From Terriglobia bacterium (lineage in GTDB: Bacteria; Acidobacteriota; Terriglobia; Acidiferrales; UBA7541): a stretch of DNA of 43,389 nt. The position numbers and the translations under genes were made by a program. Below, one piece after another: positions 1-9,600 of this stretch (the stretch's first letter is position 1; every line of letters begins with the position of its first letter). Location: positions 1 to 43,389 of the forward strand of contig JAIQFG010000042.1 of NCBI GenBank assembly GCA_020073375.1, given 5' to 3'. The notes beneath the pieces were generated by a model. That model was not told where the DNA came from, ran no database searches, and worked only from the letters and a program-made list of their open reading frames with translations.

Positions 1-59
1 ACTTCAATCTGCCGCAGCAAATTCACGATCTGCTCCGGCTTGTATCTCTTCATCGGCAT
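1..59 (-). CDS. IS3-family transposase OrfA, N-terminal fragment
   Basis: Reading leftward from base 59, an ATG opens MPMKRYKPEQIVNLLRQIEV and runs off the window edge. The 'KRYxPEQIVxLLRQIEV' opening is the first helix of the helix-turn-helix OrfA protein of IS3-family elements, which binds the element ends and in these elements is usually joined to the DDE transposase OrfB by programmed frameshifting. A second ATG at 53 is an alternative start. Only 20 codons are visible, so whether the element is intact is unknown. Confidence 0.6.
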   Translation of the reverse strand, partial: MPMKRYKPEQIVNLLRQIE

Positions 60-124
60 GACCGGTCTTCCTCCAAGTGAATTCTCTCTCATTTCACCTG
101 GTACAAAAACCCCCGGTCAGGTCA
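1..124 (-). mobile_element. Left end of an IS3-family insertion sequence (partial)
   Basis: The minus strand of bases 1-59 encodes the start of an IS3-type OrfA. Upstream of it, the minus strand begins at about base 124 with TGACCTGACCGGGGG, a layout like the terminal inverted repeats of the IS3/IS407 group, so the element boundary is probably near 124. The rest of the element lies outside the window, so neither the other end nor a target-site duplication can be checked. The boundary is an inference from the end-like sequence. Confidence 0.55.
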
Positions 125-213
125 CCTTCAATACGGCGGGTTCTGATGCGATTTCTTGATACTCGTCGCTCAAATTAGGTGTCAAGCCGCGCACTGTGGG
201 CACGGATGCGAAA

Positions 214-3200
214 TTAGGCGGTCTTACGGAAAATTCTTTCGTACAGGACAGGAAGCAAGAAAAGTGTAAGTAGGGTCGAGCTCGCCAAACCTCCAATCAC
301 GACCGAGGCGAGAGGCCGCTGCACCTCTGCTCCTGTAGAAGTCGCAACAGCCATGGGGATAAACCCGATGCTGGCCACGCAGGCAGTCATCAGGACGGGG
401 CGGAGTCTGCGTCGAGCGCCAGCAAGGACGGCAGCCCGCACAGGCTCCCCGGTTTGCCGTAATTGGTTGATAGAGCTCACTAGCACAACGCCGTTCAGCA
501 TGGCCACTCCAAAAAGAGCAATAAAGCCAACCGACGCTGAAAGATTTAAGTTCATGCCGCGAATCCAGAGCGCCGCGATACCTCCGACCAGAGCAAAAGG
601 CACATTTCCGACAACAAGCAGCGCCTGCTTCACTGAAGTGAACGTGAAGTAGAGCAGGACAAAAATCCCCGCAATGGCGACCGGAACGATGAGCGCCAAC
701 CGGCTCATGGCACGCTGCTGATTTTCAAACTGCCCGCCGTATTCAATAAAATAGCCGGGCGGGAGAGCGATCTGCTGGTCGAGCTTCGCGCGTACCTCGG
801 CGACAAAACTGCCCAAATCACGGCCGCGCACATTTGACATAACAACGATGCGCCGTTGTCCTTCTTCCCTTTCGATTTTTTCAGGACCGCGCGTCACTTC
901 CACGCTCGCGACCTGATCCAGGGTAACTTGTTCGCCGGCCGGCGCGCGGAGAAGAATGGAGCGCATCGCGTCGGGATCGGTCCGATAACGGTCGGGCAGG
1001 CGTATGGCCACGGTATAGCGTTTTTGGCCATCAATCACTTGCGAGATCACGGAGCCGGAACCTCCCGCAGTGACTGCTTCCTCGACATCGGTCACGTTTA
1101 GTCCGTAGCGGGCTAGCGCCGCTCGGTCCACGGTCACAGATAGCTCGGCAACGCCACTCGTAACCTCCATTTGAGCGTCTGCCGCCCCGCGCACTGTGGA
1201 CACTACGCGCAATACCTGCTGGCCCAGCGCATCCAGCGTACGGAAATCATCGCCAAAAACCTTAATGGCCAAGTCGGCCTTCACGCCGGAAATGGTTTCG
1301 TCAATGCGCATGGCCATGGGCTGCGTGAAGTTGTAGGCAATTCCCGGGATACGTCCCAGTTCCTTGTCCAGGGCAGCGATCAAATCCTCCTTGGTGTGGA
1401 ACCGTTTCCATGCGTTCATCGGTTTGAGCAATAAATACGTATCGCCTTCGTTGATTCCCATGGCTTCAGTGGCGAAATCAGGGCGGCCGATCTTGATCAC
1501 AACGTCCGAAATTTCAGGGAAAGTCCGGAGCCGCTGCTCGATGCGCTTGCTGATTTCCACTGAATCCGTCAGCGAAACTCCTGGAAGCTTGCGCGTCTCC
1601 ACCAGGATCGACCCTTCGTCGAGTCGTGGCATGAACTCCGTGCCAATGAAGAAAAGCGAGCCGATTGCCACGGCTAGAACGGTCGCCGCCGCACCGACAG
1701 TCATCCATGGGCGGTCCATCGCCGACTCAAGCAGGCGCGCATAGCGACTGTTGAGCCCTGCCATCCAGTGATGTTCTCGCTCGCGGGCTCGACCCAGGGG
1801 GATTCCTTTGCGGAAGGCGAACGAAACCATCATAGGTATCATGGTCAGCGCGAGAATGAGCGACCCGGCAAGAGCCGCGCATACGGTGATCGCCATGGGA
1901 CGAAACATGCGGCCCTCTAAACCTTGCAGGAACAAAATCGGCAGATAGACTGCGATTATGATGATTACCGCGAAGGTCATGGGCCGAGCGACTTCATGCG
2001 CCGCGCGCCGCACCGATTCCAGCGGTGTTTCGTGCGCGTGGCTCTGCTCCAGGCGGTGGACGGAATTCTCCATCATGACCACCGCTCCATCCACAATCAT
2101 TCCGAAATCGATGGCTCCAAGGCTCATGATATTTGCGCTGATCCCAAACAGCCGCATTCCCAGGAAACTGAAGAGCATCGAGAACGGAATGATCGAGGCC
2201 GTGATGATCGCAGCACGGAGATTGCCTAGAAACAGCAAGAGGACGACTGTGACAAGCACGAATCCCTCGAATAGATTCTTTTCGACAGTGTGAATCGTGC
2301 CGTCGATTACAAAAGACTGATCGTAAAAGGGATTGATTTTGACGCCTGGCGGTAAGTGAAGTGTGGCGATTCGCTCCTTGACTCGTTCGATCAATTGTTT
2401 GCCATTTTCACCTTTCAGCATGATGACCATGCCGGACACGGTTTCGCCGTTGCGAAGAGTAGCCCCTTCCGGCGGGGCCGATCCGATCCGCACTTCGGCT
2501 ACATCCCGGACGAGAACGGGTGTTCCATCCTTGGCCGTGAGCACAATATTGCCGAGGTCATCCGTACTGACGGCGCGTCCGTTTCCGATGAGCGTGTATT
2601 GTTCGGACGCGTGTTCGATGTAGCCGCCGCCGAAATTGGTGTTGTTCTCTTCCACCCGGCCGGCGACGTCGTGCAACGTGAGGCCATATTGTTCGAGCAG
2701 AGCGGGATCGACGACAATCTGAAACTGCTTACTTTGGCCGCCCCATGCGTTGATCTCGCTCACGCCTGGTAGCGTACGCAATTGCCCTTTGATCACCCAT
2801 TCGTGCAGGTCCTTCAGCTCCATCGGACTCATTGGCCCGGAGAGTGTGTACTGGTAGAGTTCACCAAATGCCGTCGCCGGCAGGCCCAGAGATGGCTGCA
2901 CACCTTGCGGGAGCATTGTAGAAATTTGCTGCAGTCGCTCGCTGACCAACTGTCGCGCGAAGTACATGGGCACGGAGTCGTCGAAGACTACGGTGACCAT
3001 GGACAATCCGAGCTTGGAAAGTGAACGAACCTCGCCCTTGTTCGGCAATCCCAGCATGGCGCGCTCAATCGGGTAAGTGACAAGCTGCTCGACTTCGCTG
3101 GGAGGAAGCGATGGGGCGTCGGTTACGACGACGACCTGATTGTTGGTGAGATCGGGAAAGGCTTCGACGGGGATGGTATACAACGCGTATCCCCCAGCCG

Positions 3201-3285
3201 CGAGCAGGACCAAGATCCCCGCCAACACCAGCCAGCGATACTCCAGCGTGAAATCAACAATGCGATTGAGCATGTCCCTACTCAC
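214..3285 (-). CDS. czcA: Heavy-metal efflux RND pump, CzcA/CusA family
   Basis: A 1023-residue inner-membrane proton/metal antiporter, the full family length. It starts with the usual cytoplasmic helix and first membrane segment (about 16-38), has two large periplasmic loops (about 40-340 and 560-870) and two sets of hydrophobic segments. The HME-RND signature in TM4 is present, DFGMIVDGA at about 393-401 followed by EN at 406-407, which supplies the proton-relay acidic residues. This form is typical of pumps for divalent cations (Zn, Co, Ni, Cd) rather than the Cu/Ag subgroup, but substrate cannot be fixed from motifs alone. It is the last gene of the operon and overlaps the adaptor stop by 8 bases, so translation is probably coupled. 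With CzcB and CzcC it would form a complex spanning both membranes. Confidence 0.93.
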   Translation of the reverse strand: MSRDMLNRIVDFTLEYRWLVLAGILVLLAAGGYALYTIPVEAFPDLTNNQVVVVTDAPSLPPSEVEQLVTYPIERAMLGLPNKGEVRSLSKLGLSMVTVVFDDSVPMYFARQLVSERLQQISTMLPQGVQPSLGLPATAFGELYQYTLSGPMSPMELKDLHEWVIKGQLRTLPGVSEINAWGGQSKQFQIVVDPALLEQYGLTLHDVAGRVEENNTNFGGGYIEHASEQYTLIGNGRAVSTDDLGNIVLTAKDGTPVLVRDVAEVRIGSAPPEGATLRNGETVSGMVIMLKGENGKQLIERVKERIATLHLPPGVKINPFYDQSFVIDGTIHTVEKNLFEGFVLVTVVLLLFLGNLRAAIITASIIPFSMLFSFLGMRLFGISANIMSLGAIDFGMIVDGAVVMMENSVHRLEQSHAHETPLESVRRAAHEVARPMTFAVIIIIAVYLPILFLQGLEGRMFRPMAITVCAALAGSLILALTMIPMMVSFAFRKGIPLGRAREREHHWMAGLNSRYARLLESAMDRPWMTVGAAATVLAVAIGSLFFIGTEFMPRLDEGSILVETRKLPGVSLTDSVEISKRIEQRLRTFPEISDVVIKIGRPDFATEAMGINEGDTYLLLKPMNAWKRFHTKEDLIAALDKELGRIPGIAYNFTQPMAMRIDETISGVKADLAIKVFGDDFRTLDALGQQVLRVVSTVRGAADAQMEVTSGVAELSVTVDRAALARYGLNVTDVEEAVTAGGSGSVISQVIDGQKRYTVAIRLPDRYRTDPDAMRSILLRAPAGEQVTLDQVASVEVTRGPEKIEREEGQRRIVVMSNVRGRDLGSFVAEVRAKLDQQIALPPGYFIEYGGQFENQQRAMSRLALIVPVAIAGIFVLLYFTFTSVKQALLVVGNVPFALVGGIAALWIRGMNLNLSASVGFIALFGVAMLNGVVLVSSINQLRQTGEPVRAAVLAGARRRLRPVLMTACVASIGFIPMAVATSTGAEVQRPLASVVIGGLASSTLLTLFLLPVLYERIFRKTA

Positions 3286-4480
3286 TTTCCATTGTAGATT
3301 TCAGAAGTTGGGATTTCAGTGTGAAACTCCCGCGAACCACAATCTGTTCACCTGCCTTGAGACCGTCCACAACAGGAGTCTTACCGTCCACCGTCTCGCC
3401 CGACCGGATGGCCCGGACCTCGAAGCGGTCGGCCGCCGCTCGCACGAAGACTACGTCTTGACCATCAATCTGCTGCACAGCGTCGGAAGGCACCAGAAGC
3501 ACGGGTTTGCGTTCCCCAACGGGGATCTCGGCGGTGGCTAGCATTTCTGGTCGAAGACGATTGCCCGGATTGTTCAACACGATCCGGACTTGCATCACAC
3601 GTGTAGCCGGATCGAGCTCCTGGCCAAGGTTGGTGATCTTGCCCGAAAAGGACTGGCTGGAAGTGCCCTGCAGGGTCACTGTCGCAGACTGGCCTACGCG
3701 AAGCTCTGACAAGTGCTCCTGGCGAACCGAGGCCAGCATCCAGACTTCAGAAAGATCACCAATTACAAATGTGTCCGTAGAGGGCTGCACCGTTTTTCCG
3801 GGAGTCACAAACTTTTCGATGATGTAGCCGCTGGCGGGAGCAAGAATGGGTACATCATCGGCGATTTCCTCAGGTGTGCCGGGAGCAGGATCAGCGGGCA
3901 CACGGAGGTCATCTTCGAGTTGATCCTTAATGCGATCGATAACGATCTGGCCTCCCTTGAGCGCGGACTGCGCGCTAACTAGTTCCTGGCGTGCCTCCTC
4001 CACCTGTTGAACCGAGCCCGCTTTCAGGCCTAGAAGCTTTTCGGCCCGATCGTACTTTCGCTGGGCCTGGGCGGCAGCCGCCTCAAGCCGGTTCAGGTCT
4101 GCCATCGCGGTGCGATATTGTGCGCGGGCTTCGCGCACCTCGTCCGCGTGGTAGCGGGCCAATACCTGGCCCTTTTGCACGTGGTCCCCCAATCCGGCGT
4201 ATACCGCCATGACTAAGCCGTCTGTACGTACGCCGACATGCCATGCCCGGTCATCGGCAAGCACGATGTGACCGGTTACACGCAGCATTTGCGGTTCGCT
4301 GCTCAACGCCGCGGGTTGTGTCTCGATCATGCCTGCCGCCTGGTCCGTGGGAGAGAGCACGATCTCGCTCTTGCTTCCCGATGATGTGTGCTCCGCTGCT
4401 GGTGCAGGAGTACTGCTGTTGCACCCGGCTGCCGCGAAAATGGAAACAATTACTGCGAGAGCAATAAGGGGCTTGATCAT
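3278..4480 (-). CDS. czcB: RND periplasmic adaptor (membrane-fusion protein), CzcB/CusB family, lipoprotein
   Basis: A 400-residue adaptor that joins the inner-membrane pump to the outer-membrane channel. The N-terminus is a lipoprotein signal with lipobox AAGC (Cys20), followed by a Ser/Thr/Pro/Ala-rich linker. The visible order is a beta-barrel strand region, a biotinyl-lipoyl-like half (VYAGLGDHVQKGQVLARYHAD), a coiled-coil hairpin rich in Glu, Arg, Gln and Ala (about 110-195), the second lipoyl half (APASGYIIEKFVTPGKTV), then barrel and membrane-proximal domains. Its stop lies inside the start of the pump gene, and its start overlaps the outer-membrane factor stop by 4 bases. There is no His-rich N-terminal metal-binding extension of the sort some CzcB proteins carry; the His-rich part seems to be a separate gene at 5842-6240. 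Confidence 0.9.
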   Translation of the reverse strand: MIKPLIALAVIVSIFAAAGCNSSTPAPAAEHTSSGSKSEIVLSPTDQAAGMIETQPAALSSEPQMLRVTGHIVLADDRAWHVGVRTDGLVMAVYAGLGDHVQKGQVLARYHADEVREARAQYRTAMADLNRLEAAAAQAQRKYDRAEKLLGLKAGSVQQVEEARQELVSAQSALKGGQIVIDRIKDQLEDDLRVPADPAPGTPEEIADDVPILAPASGYIIEKFVTPGKTVQPSTDTFVIGDLSEVWMLASVRQEHLSELRVGQSATVTLQGTSSQSFSGKITNLGQELDPATRVMQVRIVLNNPGNRLRPEMLATAEIPVGERKPVLLVPSDAVQQIDGQDVVFVRAAADRFEVRAIRSGETVDGKTPVVDGLKAGEQIVVRGSFTLKSQLLKSTMESE

Positions 4481-5742
4481 GGCGCGACTCCTTCGGCACC
4501 TTCCAGGTTGACTATGCTCTGCTGGTATTCGACCATCCCCTGCACAAAGGCGAGTTGCGCATCGAGCCGCGCGCGTTCCGCGTCCAGCAAGCGGAGCACG
4601 TCTGTGCCGCCCTGCTCGAAGGCGGCTTCCGCGATTTCCGAGATTTGCTTTCCGTGCTCCTGCAATGGCCGCAGCGTGTCAATCACTTCGCTTCGTCGCA
4701 GTTGATATTCCTGCAGCGCGCTGTAGTAATCCGCGAGAATGCTCGCCTGTGTGGCCGCTAGCAACTGCTGCTGCCTGCTAACGTCCGCAACTGCAGCAGC
4801 GCGATTTCCCTGGTTTCGGTCGGTGATGGGAAGCGTGATTTGCAACCCGGCCAATGCCGTGTTTACACCAGTCGTGGAATCCGGCAACTGCGTCCTCTTG
4901 TAGCCGTACGAGATACTGAGGTCAGGACGTGCAGAGACGGTCTCAAGTCTCGCTTTGGCCTGCGCCTCTTCCAGCGCTGCGCGGGCGACCCTCACCTCGA
5001 GGCGCTGCGCGAGCACTTGTTGGGCTTCCTTGGGAATGAACGGGTTCTTATCAGCATCGAGAGGTTCTGTCAGGACAAGTTCGGGAAAGTCCGTCTGCCC
5101 CATCTCACTTTGGAGTTGCACGCGTGCACGGGTGGCGCTGATGACCGCCAGATTGTATGAGATCTGGAGGCGCTCGCCTTCCAGGCGGATGCGCAGGAAG
5201 TCCTGCTCAGGAATGGCCCCCACACTGAGTTGAGCAGAGTAGTAATTAATGATGCTTTGGAAGTTGCCGACATTCGCCTTAAGAAGATCCCGAGTTTCCT
5301 GTGCGCCGCGCGCCTGCCAATAGGATTGTTTGACGCTTTGCATGACCTGCCGCCGGGCGAGTTCGTATTGTGCCTCCGCGGAGGCGACTCCCATTCCGGC
5401 CACCGCGATTCGCTGTCTTCTCTTCCCGAGAATGTCCAGCGGCTGAGTCAGAAATGCATAGGTGTCCACATCGCGGGTGTAGTCTTGACCAGGCCGCAAG
5501 TTCTGATTTTCAAACTGAAACGTCGGATTTGGAATCAGGCCGGATTGCTTTTCAAGGCCGCGAGCCGAGGAAATTCTTTCCGCTTCGGCCTTCAAGCTTG
5601 CGCGTGAGTCTAGCGCCCGGGCTACCGCTTCCTGCAAGCTGAGTCTTGTTTGCGCCCCGCACTGCAAGAATGCACCGGCAAGCAACATCAGCCAAATCAG
5701 AATGCCAAGCTTGCACACCAAACCTTTGCATCTTATTTTCAC
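4477..5742 (-). CDS. czcC: Outer-membrane efflux protein, CzcC/TolC family
   Basis: An outer-membrane channel subunit of about 421 residues with two outer-membrane-efflux-protein repeats of long alpha-helices (about 30-210 and 225-415). The repeats have the typical LSLQEAVARAL opening and heptad-rich helical hairpins. A GTG start at 5742 is preferred because GGGAGGAG lies about 4-5 bases upstream; a longer reading from 5778 adds 12 residues with no ribosome-binding site. The signal sequence ends near AFLQC-GAQ, so either signal peptidase I cleavage or lipidation at this Cys is possible. It overlaps the adaptor gene by 4 bases (ATGA) and lies 99 bases after the His-rich gene, so all four genes probably share one transcript. 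Confidence 0.88.
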   Translation of the reverse strand: MKIRCKGLVCKLGILIWLMLLAGAFLQCGAQTRLSLQEAVARALDSRASLKAEAERISSARGLEKQSGLIPNPTFQFENQNLRPGQDYTRDVDTYAFLTQPLDILGKRRQRIAVAGMGVASAEAQYELARRQVMQSVKQSYWQARGAQETRDLLKANVGNFQSIINYYSAQLSVGAIPEQDFLRIRLEGERLQISYNLAVISATRARVQLQSEMGQTDFPELVLTEPLDADKNPFIPKEAQQVLAQRLEVRVARAALEEAQAKARLETVSARPDLSISYGYKRTQLPDSTTGVNTALAGLQITLPITDRNQGNRAAAVADVSRQQQLLAATQASILADYYSALQEYQLRRSEVIDTLRPLQEHGKQISEIAEAAFEQGGTDVLRLLDAERARLDAQLAFVQGMVEYQQSIVNLEGAEGVAP

Positions 5743-5841
5743 CGTTCTCCTCCCGATCCGCACAACGAAAAAAGACAAAACCAGTCATGCCGCGGCTTCG
5801 ACAAATGACTGGAGACACACCTCTGGCGTTCTTAGGGCAGG

Positions 5842-6240
5842 CTAGACAGGAGGGGCGCGGGGAACGGAAAAATCGAGGAGGGGTGGGTCGTGGCCACAAG
5901 GCTCAGTAACTTCAACACTTCCTGCAAGCAGATCTGAAGGAGGGAAAAGGAGAAGCCACAATTCGGGCAACGCAAATTCTGAAAGACTAGCCTGGGGCAA
6001 GGGTGTAAAGATGTCGAGCAACTGCGACGCATGGTCTCCATGAGAATCTTTGAGATTTGACCCGCCGCTTCGATTTATGCGGATCGATTCTACATAGAAA
6101 TGCGTGTGAACTATAACATCGGCATGATCGTGATCCGCGCCTGCCACGCGATTCGTCCCTAGATGAACGTGCTGGTACGGCGCCAGGAAAAACGCCGACA
6201 GCAGGACTAGACATACCGGAGGCACCACGACACGACGCAT
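5842..6240 (-). CDS. Small exported His-rich protein heading the efflux operon
   Basis: A 132-residue protein with an N-terminal hydrophobic segment (about 5-20) and then clustered histidines (H24, H26, H37, H39, H45, H47, H67, H70), including HDHADVIVHTH. It ends in a PRAPP-type tail seen on several small bacterial metal-associated exported proteins. There is no known enzyme domain. Position and composition suggest a periplasmic metal chaperone or buffer that hands ions to the CzcCBA pump, or a sensor-like accessory; this is inference. It has no ribosome-binding site, and the promoter at 6249-6277 predicts transcription starting at or near the ATG. Because it is the first gene of the operon, its translation may set expression of the rest. 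Confidence 0.7.
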   Translation of the reverse strand: MRRVVVPPVCLVLLSAFFLAPYQHVHLGTNRVAGADHDHADVIVHTHFYVESIRINRSGGSNLKDSHGDHASQLLDIFTPLPQASLSEFALPELWLLLFPPSDLLAGSVEVTEPCGHDPPLLDFSVPRAPPV

Positions 6241-6248
6241 GGGTTCCG

Positions 6249-6277
6249 ATTATGCACAAAAAACCTTAGCGATTCAA
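6249..6277 (-). promoter_or_regulatory. Predicted sigma-70 promoter of the czc operon, leaderless
   Basis: On the minus strand TTGAAT (6277-6272) is separated by exactly 17 bases from CATAAT (6254-6249), a good -35/-10 pair. Only eight bases separate the -10 box from the ATG at 6240, so transcription would begin at or next to the start codon, giving a leaderless message. No Shine-Dalgarno sequence is present in the gap (CGGAACCC), which fits. Confidence 0.55.
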
Positions 6278-6678
6278 TTCATTGCGCTGGAGGAAAGTGT
6301 GCTACTCGAACGGAAGTCGTCCACCTTTTGCCTACTAATGAAAGCGGCCGCAGTGCTCAGATATATATTTGGCTCTGAGTATGTAGCATAGGTCCCGATA
6401 GTACGGTACCGGCTCAACCGGTCGATGCAATGCCATCCAATCTATTGATCTGACCTTACTTCCCCTCGAGAATCGATCTGTATGGCAGTACTCAATCAGA
6501 ACCTAAACAGGACAGTGTTCCGTTTGAATCCACGCTCGTGAACGAAATCAGCCTCGCAGACTCTCACAACGAATACTTCGAGCAGCTGTTGCATCGACCC
6601 ATTGAGACCGCCGGACTGATCAAGAGCTAGGTCGTCAGTAGGCGCAGCATTGGATCGCGTCAGCTTCATGTTTTGAAT
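6278..6678. other. Intergenic region, no clear gene
   Basis: This lies between the efflux operon promoter and the stop of receptor 1. It contains a small hairpin (ACCGG-CTCAA-CCGGT, 6408-6422) and a plus-strand open frame without a good start (6448-6630; its tail reads NEYFEQLLHRPIETAGLIKS) that may be a gene remnant. It is not recognisable as a known family. Nothing else is supported. Confidence 0.4.
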
Positions 6679-9600
6679 TTACCAAATCATTTTGAGCGCA
6701 AACTGTATTTGGCGTGAGGTAGTCTGTGTGGAATCGATGAGGCCCGCGCTCGAAATGGGGCGCCCGCTTTGATCGAAGGCCTCAAGATTGTCGGTTGGCG
6801 ATGCGAAGTTCGCGCGATTCAATACGTTGAAGAACTCCGCTCGGAATTGCACATTGAAGCTTTCCGAAATGCGCTTAATGTAATTGTTCTTAAAAATAGA
6901 GACGTCCAGCTTTGCAAGTCCCGGCCCTATCAACGTGTTGCGGCCTAGATTGCCAAACAGATTTGCGCAATAGACGCTGCCGCTGGGCGGTGGTGCGACC
7001 GCTCCGGGGAAAGCCGCACACTGGGAGGCAAAGGAACTCGGCGCATACGGCAATGTCAGGCATTGAACCTTGACGTAATTGTTCGGATTGCCGGGATTAA
7101 CCGACGACTGGCAGCCCGATCCATTACTGCGGCTGGGGCGCAGCCCTGTCTCTTCAAGATGCATTCCGACAGGATCTCCTCCCATTATAAGCGTGAACGG
7201 CTGACCAGTGCTTACCTTATACAACGCACCAATTTGCCAGCCCCCCAGAGCTGTTTTTGCGAGCGCTGCATCTATTGCCGGGGTCGGAATCTCCCAAGTC
7301 AAATTAAACACGAAGGTCTGCGCGACGTTGAAATCCGAAAGGCCGCGCGTAGTCGACTGGTCAAAGTATAATTGATTGAATAAACCGTTCGGAAAAGCGT
7401 CATTAGCTTCCGTAGAGGAAAGCGTATCGATACTTTTGCCCCAGGTATAAGCCCCGGTGAACGTAAAGCCGTGGCTCATGCGCTTAGTAACGTTGGCCTG
7501 CAGCGCATCATAAGATGAATTCGCCTGCCAAAGAGCGGCGCTGATGCGACCGTAATTCGGGTTCACGGTAGGACTGGGTACGGGATTGGCCTGCGTCCCG
7601 GACGGCAGGAAGCCCGAAGCACACTGATTGCCCAGCCCATTTGGCCCGCATGGCCACAAGTAGCCGGCCGAAGTCAGTTGAGCGGGAAGAACCATATCGA
7701 TATTGTCGACGCGATAGGGTTGATGCACTCCGCGAGATCCCACATACCCAAGCGTAACGGCCAAAGTTGATGACAATTCCTGTGCTGCGCTGAGGTTCCA
7801 TTGCATCACGTAATTGCGCTTGGGATTAAACTGAGCATAGAAAGCGCGCGAAGAAGTTGTGATGTTGCTGAACTCTTCAAAGGCGCCGGTTGGAAAAGAG
7901 TCCGGCGGAAGAACATTTTGATAAATTTGGTGCACGAACGGCAATACGCTCTGGATGGAGATTGTGAATTCGTAAGGCAGCGGAAGCACATCGAAAACGC
8001 CGAATCCACCGCGGATCAGAGTCTTGCCGCCTTGCGGATTCCACGCAAATCCCAGACGCGGCTCGAAATTCCGAAGTGTGGGGTTTTGAAAAAACCGGGA
8101 GCCCAAAGCCGGTTGGGCGTCGCCAAGATTGCGCAAATTGGCAATCATGTTATGCGCCTCTCTGGGTACGGTCACCATTTCGTAGCGCAAGCCCGCGTTG
8201 AACGTCAGGTTTTTTTGGAGCCTCATATCATCCTGAATGTAAGCGCCGAATAAGGTCTGACGCATTCCAAAGACGGGTTGGGAAAGCCCGACCGTTCCTG
8301 AATATGCTTGGGGGATGTTGGTTAGAAAATTCTGTAATGTGCTAAAGGTAAACGATCCATTTATATCGCCATTGCTCAACTGGTTGTCCTGCATCCGCTC
8401 CACATTGCCGCCGAACTTCAAAGTATGTATTCCACGGGTTAGAAAAACATCGTCGCCCGCCTGGAAAGAGTTCCATGCAATGGATCGGCTGGAAGATACA
8501 AATCCATTGGGGAGTGGAGCGCCATTAAAGTTGGTGATTCCCGGCACGTTTTGGATGCGCCCCGCGAATCCGCCTGGTTGAAACGCATAGGAGTGATCAT
8601 TCATGAGCGGATTATTCACCACCGTCACTTTTCCTATGGTCGCAACGTCGCGGCTGAATCCAAAGGTAAAGGCATTCAATAAAGTTGGGCTGAAGACGTG
8701 CGTTTCATGGATGGCCACGATTTGACGGGCAATGACCACGTCCGAGAATAATTCGCCGTAGCTGTCAGGCGAATTCGTCTTCGAGTTGTCCCGCATATAG
8801 GTTGCGGAGACGCTGTCCGCCTCAGAGAATTTGTGATCCAGTCGAACGGTGAAATAATTTTCTGTAGTGATCTGCTGCGCTGCAAAAGTATAAATTCCGG
8901 TGTCGCCTGCTCCGAGGAGCGGTCCATTGGGCAGCGGATAAAACGCGGCTATGAATCGGGCAACCGCGGGGTCCACAGTCACCGGGCCAGTTGAAAGATT
9001 ACCAGCTCGTGCTGCCACCGACGGGACCTTATCCACCGAAGTCACACCTAGTGATTGGCGCAGACCTTCATAATCTCCAAAAACAAAAGTGCGGCCTTTG
9101 CGGATCGGTGCGCCAGCGGAAGCTCCGAATTGATTGCGCCGGAACGAGGGAATAGTGGGTCCGTCAAAGAAATTGCGGGCGTCGAGAGCGCTGTTCCGAA
9201 GAAATTCATACAACGTGCCGTGCAGAGAATTGGTCCCCGATTTGGTAACTGCGTTAATCAGACCGCCGGAGGTCCGTCCGTATTCCGCTGGATAATTGCT
9301 TCCCAGCACAGAAACCTGGTCCACGGCGTCAATGCCCAGATTGTCGCCGAGCACGCTGCCGGGAGCGCCATTCGTGTAATCATTAATGCTGACGGCATCT
9401 AACCGGAAACTGTTTTGATCAGGCCGCGACCCCGAAATGCTGATAGGAGCACCAAAGCCTCGGTCGCTGTTGCCACCGTTCGCCTGGACGCCTGTCACCC
9501 CCGCCTGCAATGTCGCGAGCTGTGCCCAATCTCGTCCATTAATGGGTGTGTTACTGACCGTGGAGGAGCTCACATTCCCGCAAGCAGACGTGCACGTCTC

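Noticed and set aside
6448..6630. Open frame with tail NEYFEQLLHRPIETAGLIKS
   Set aside because: No start codon with a ribosome-binding site and no recognised family; at most a gene remnant.
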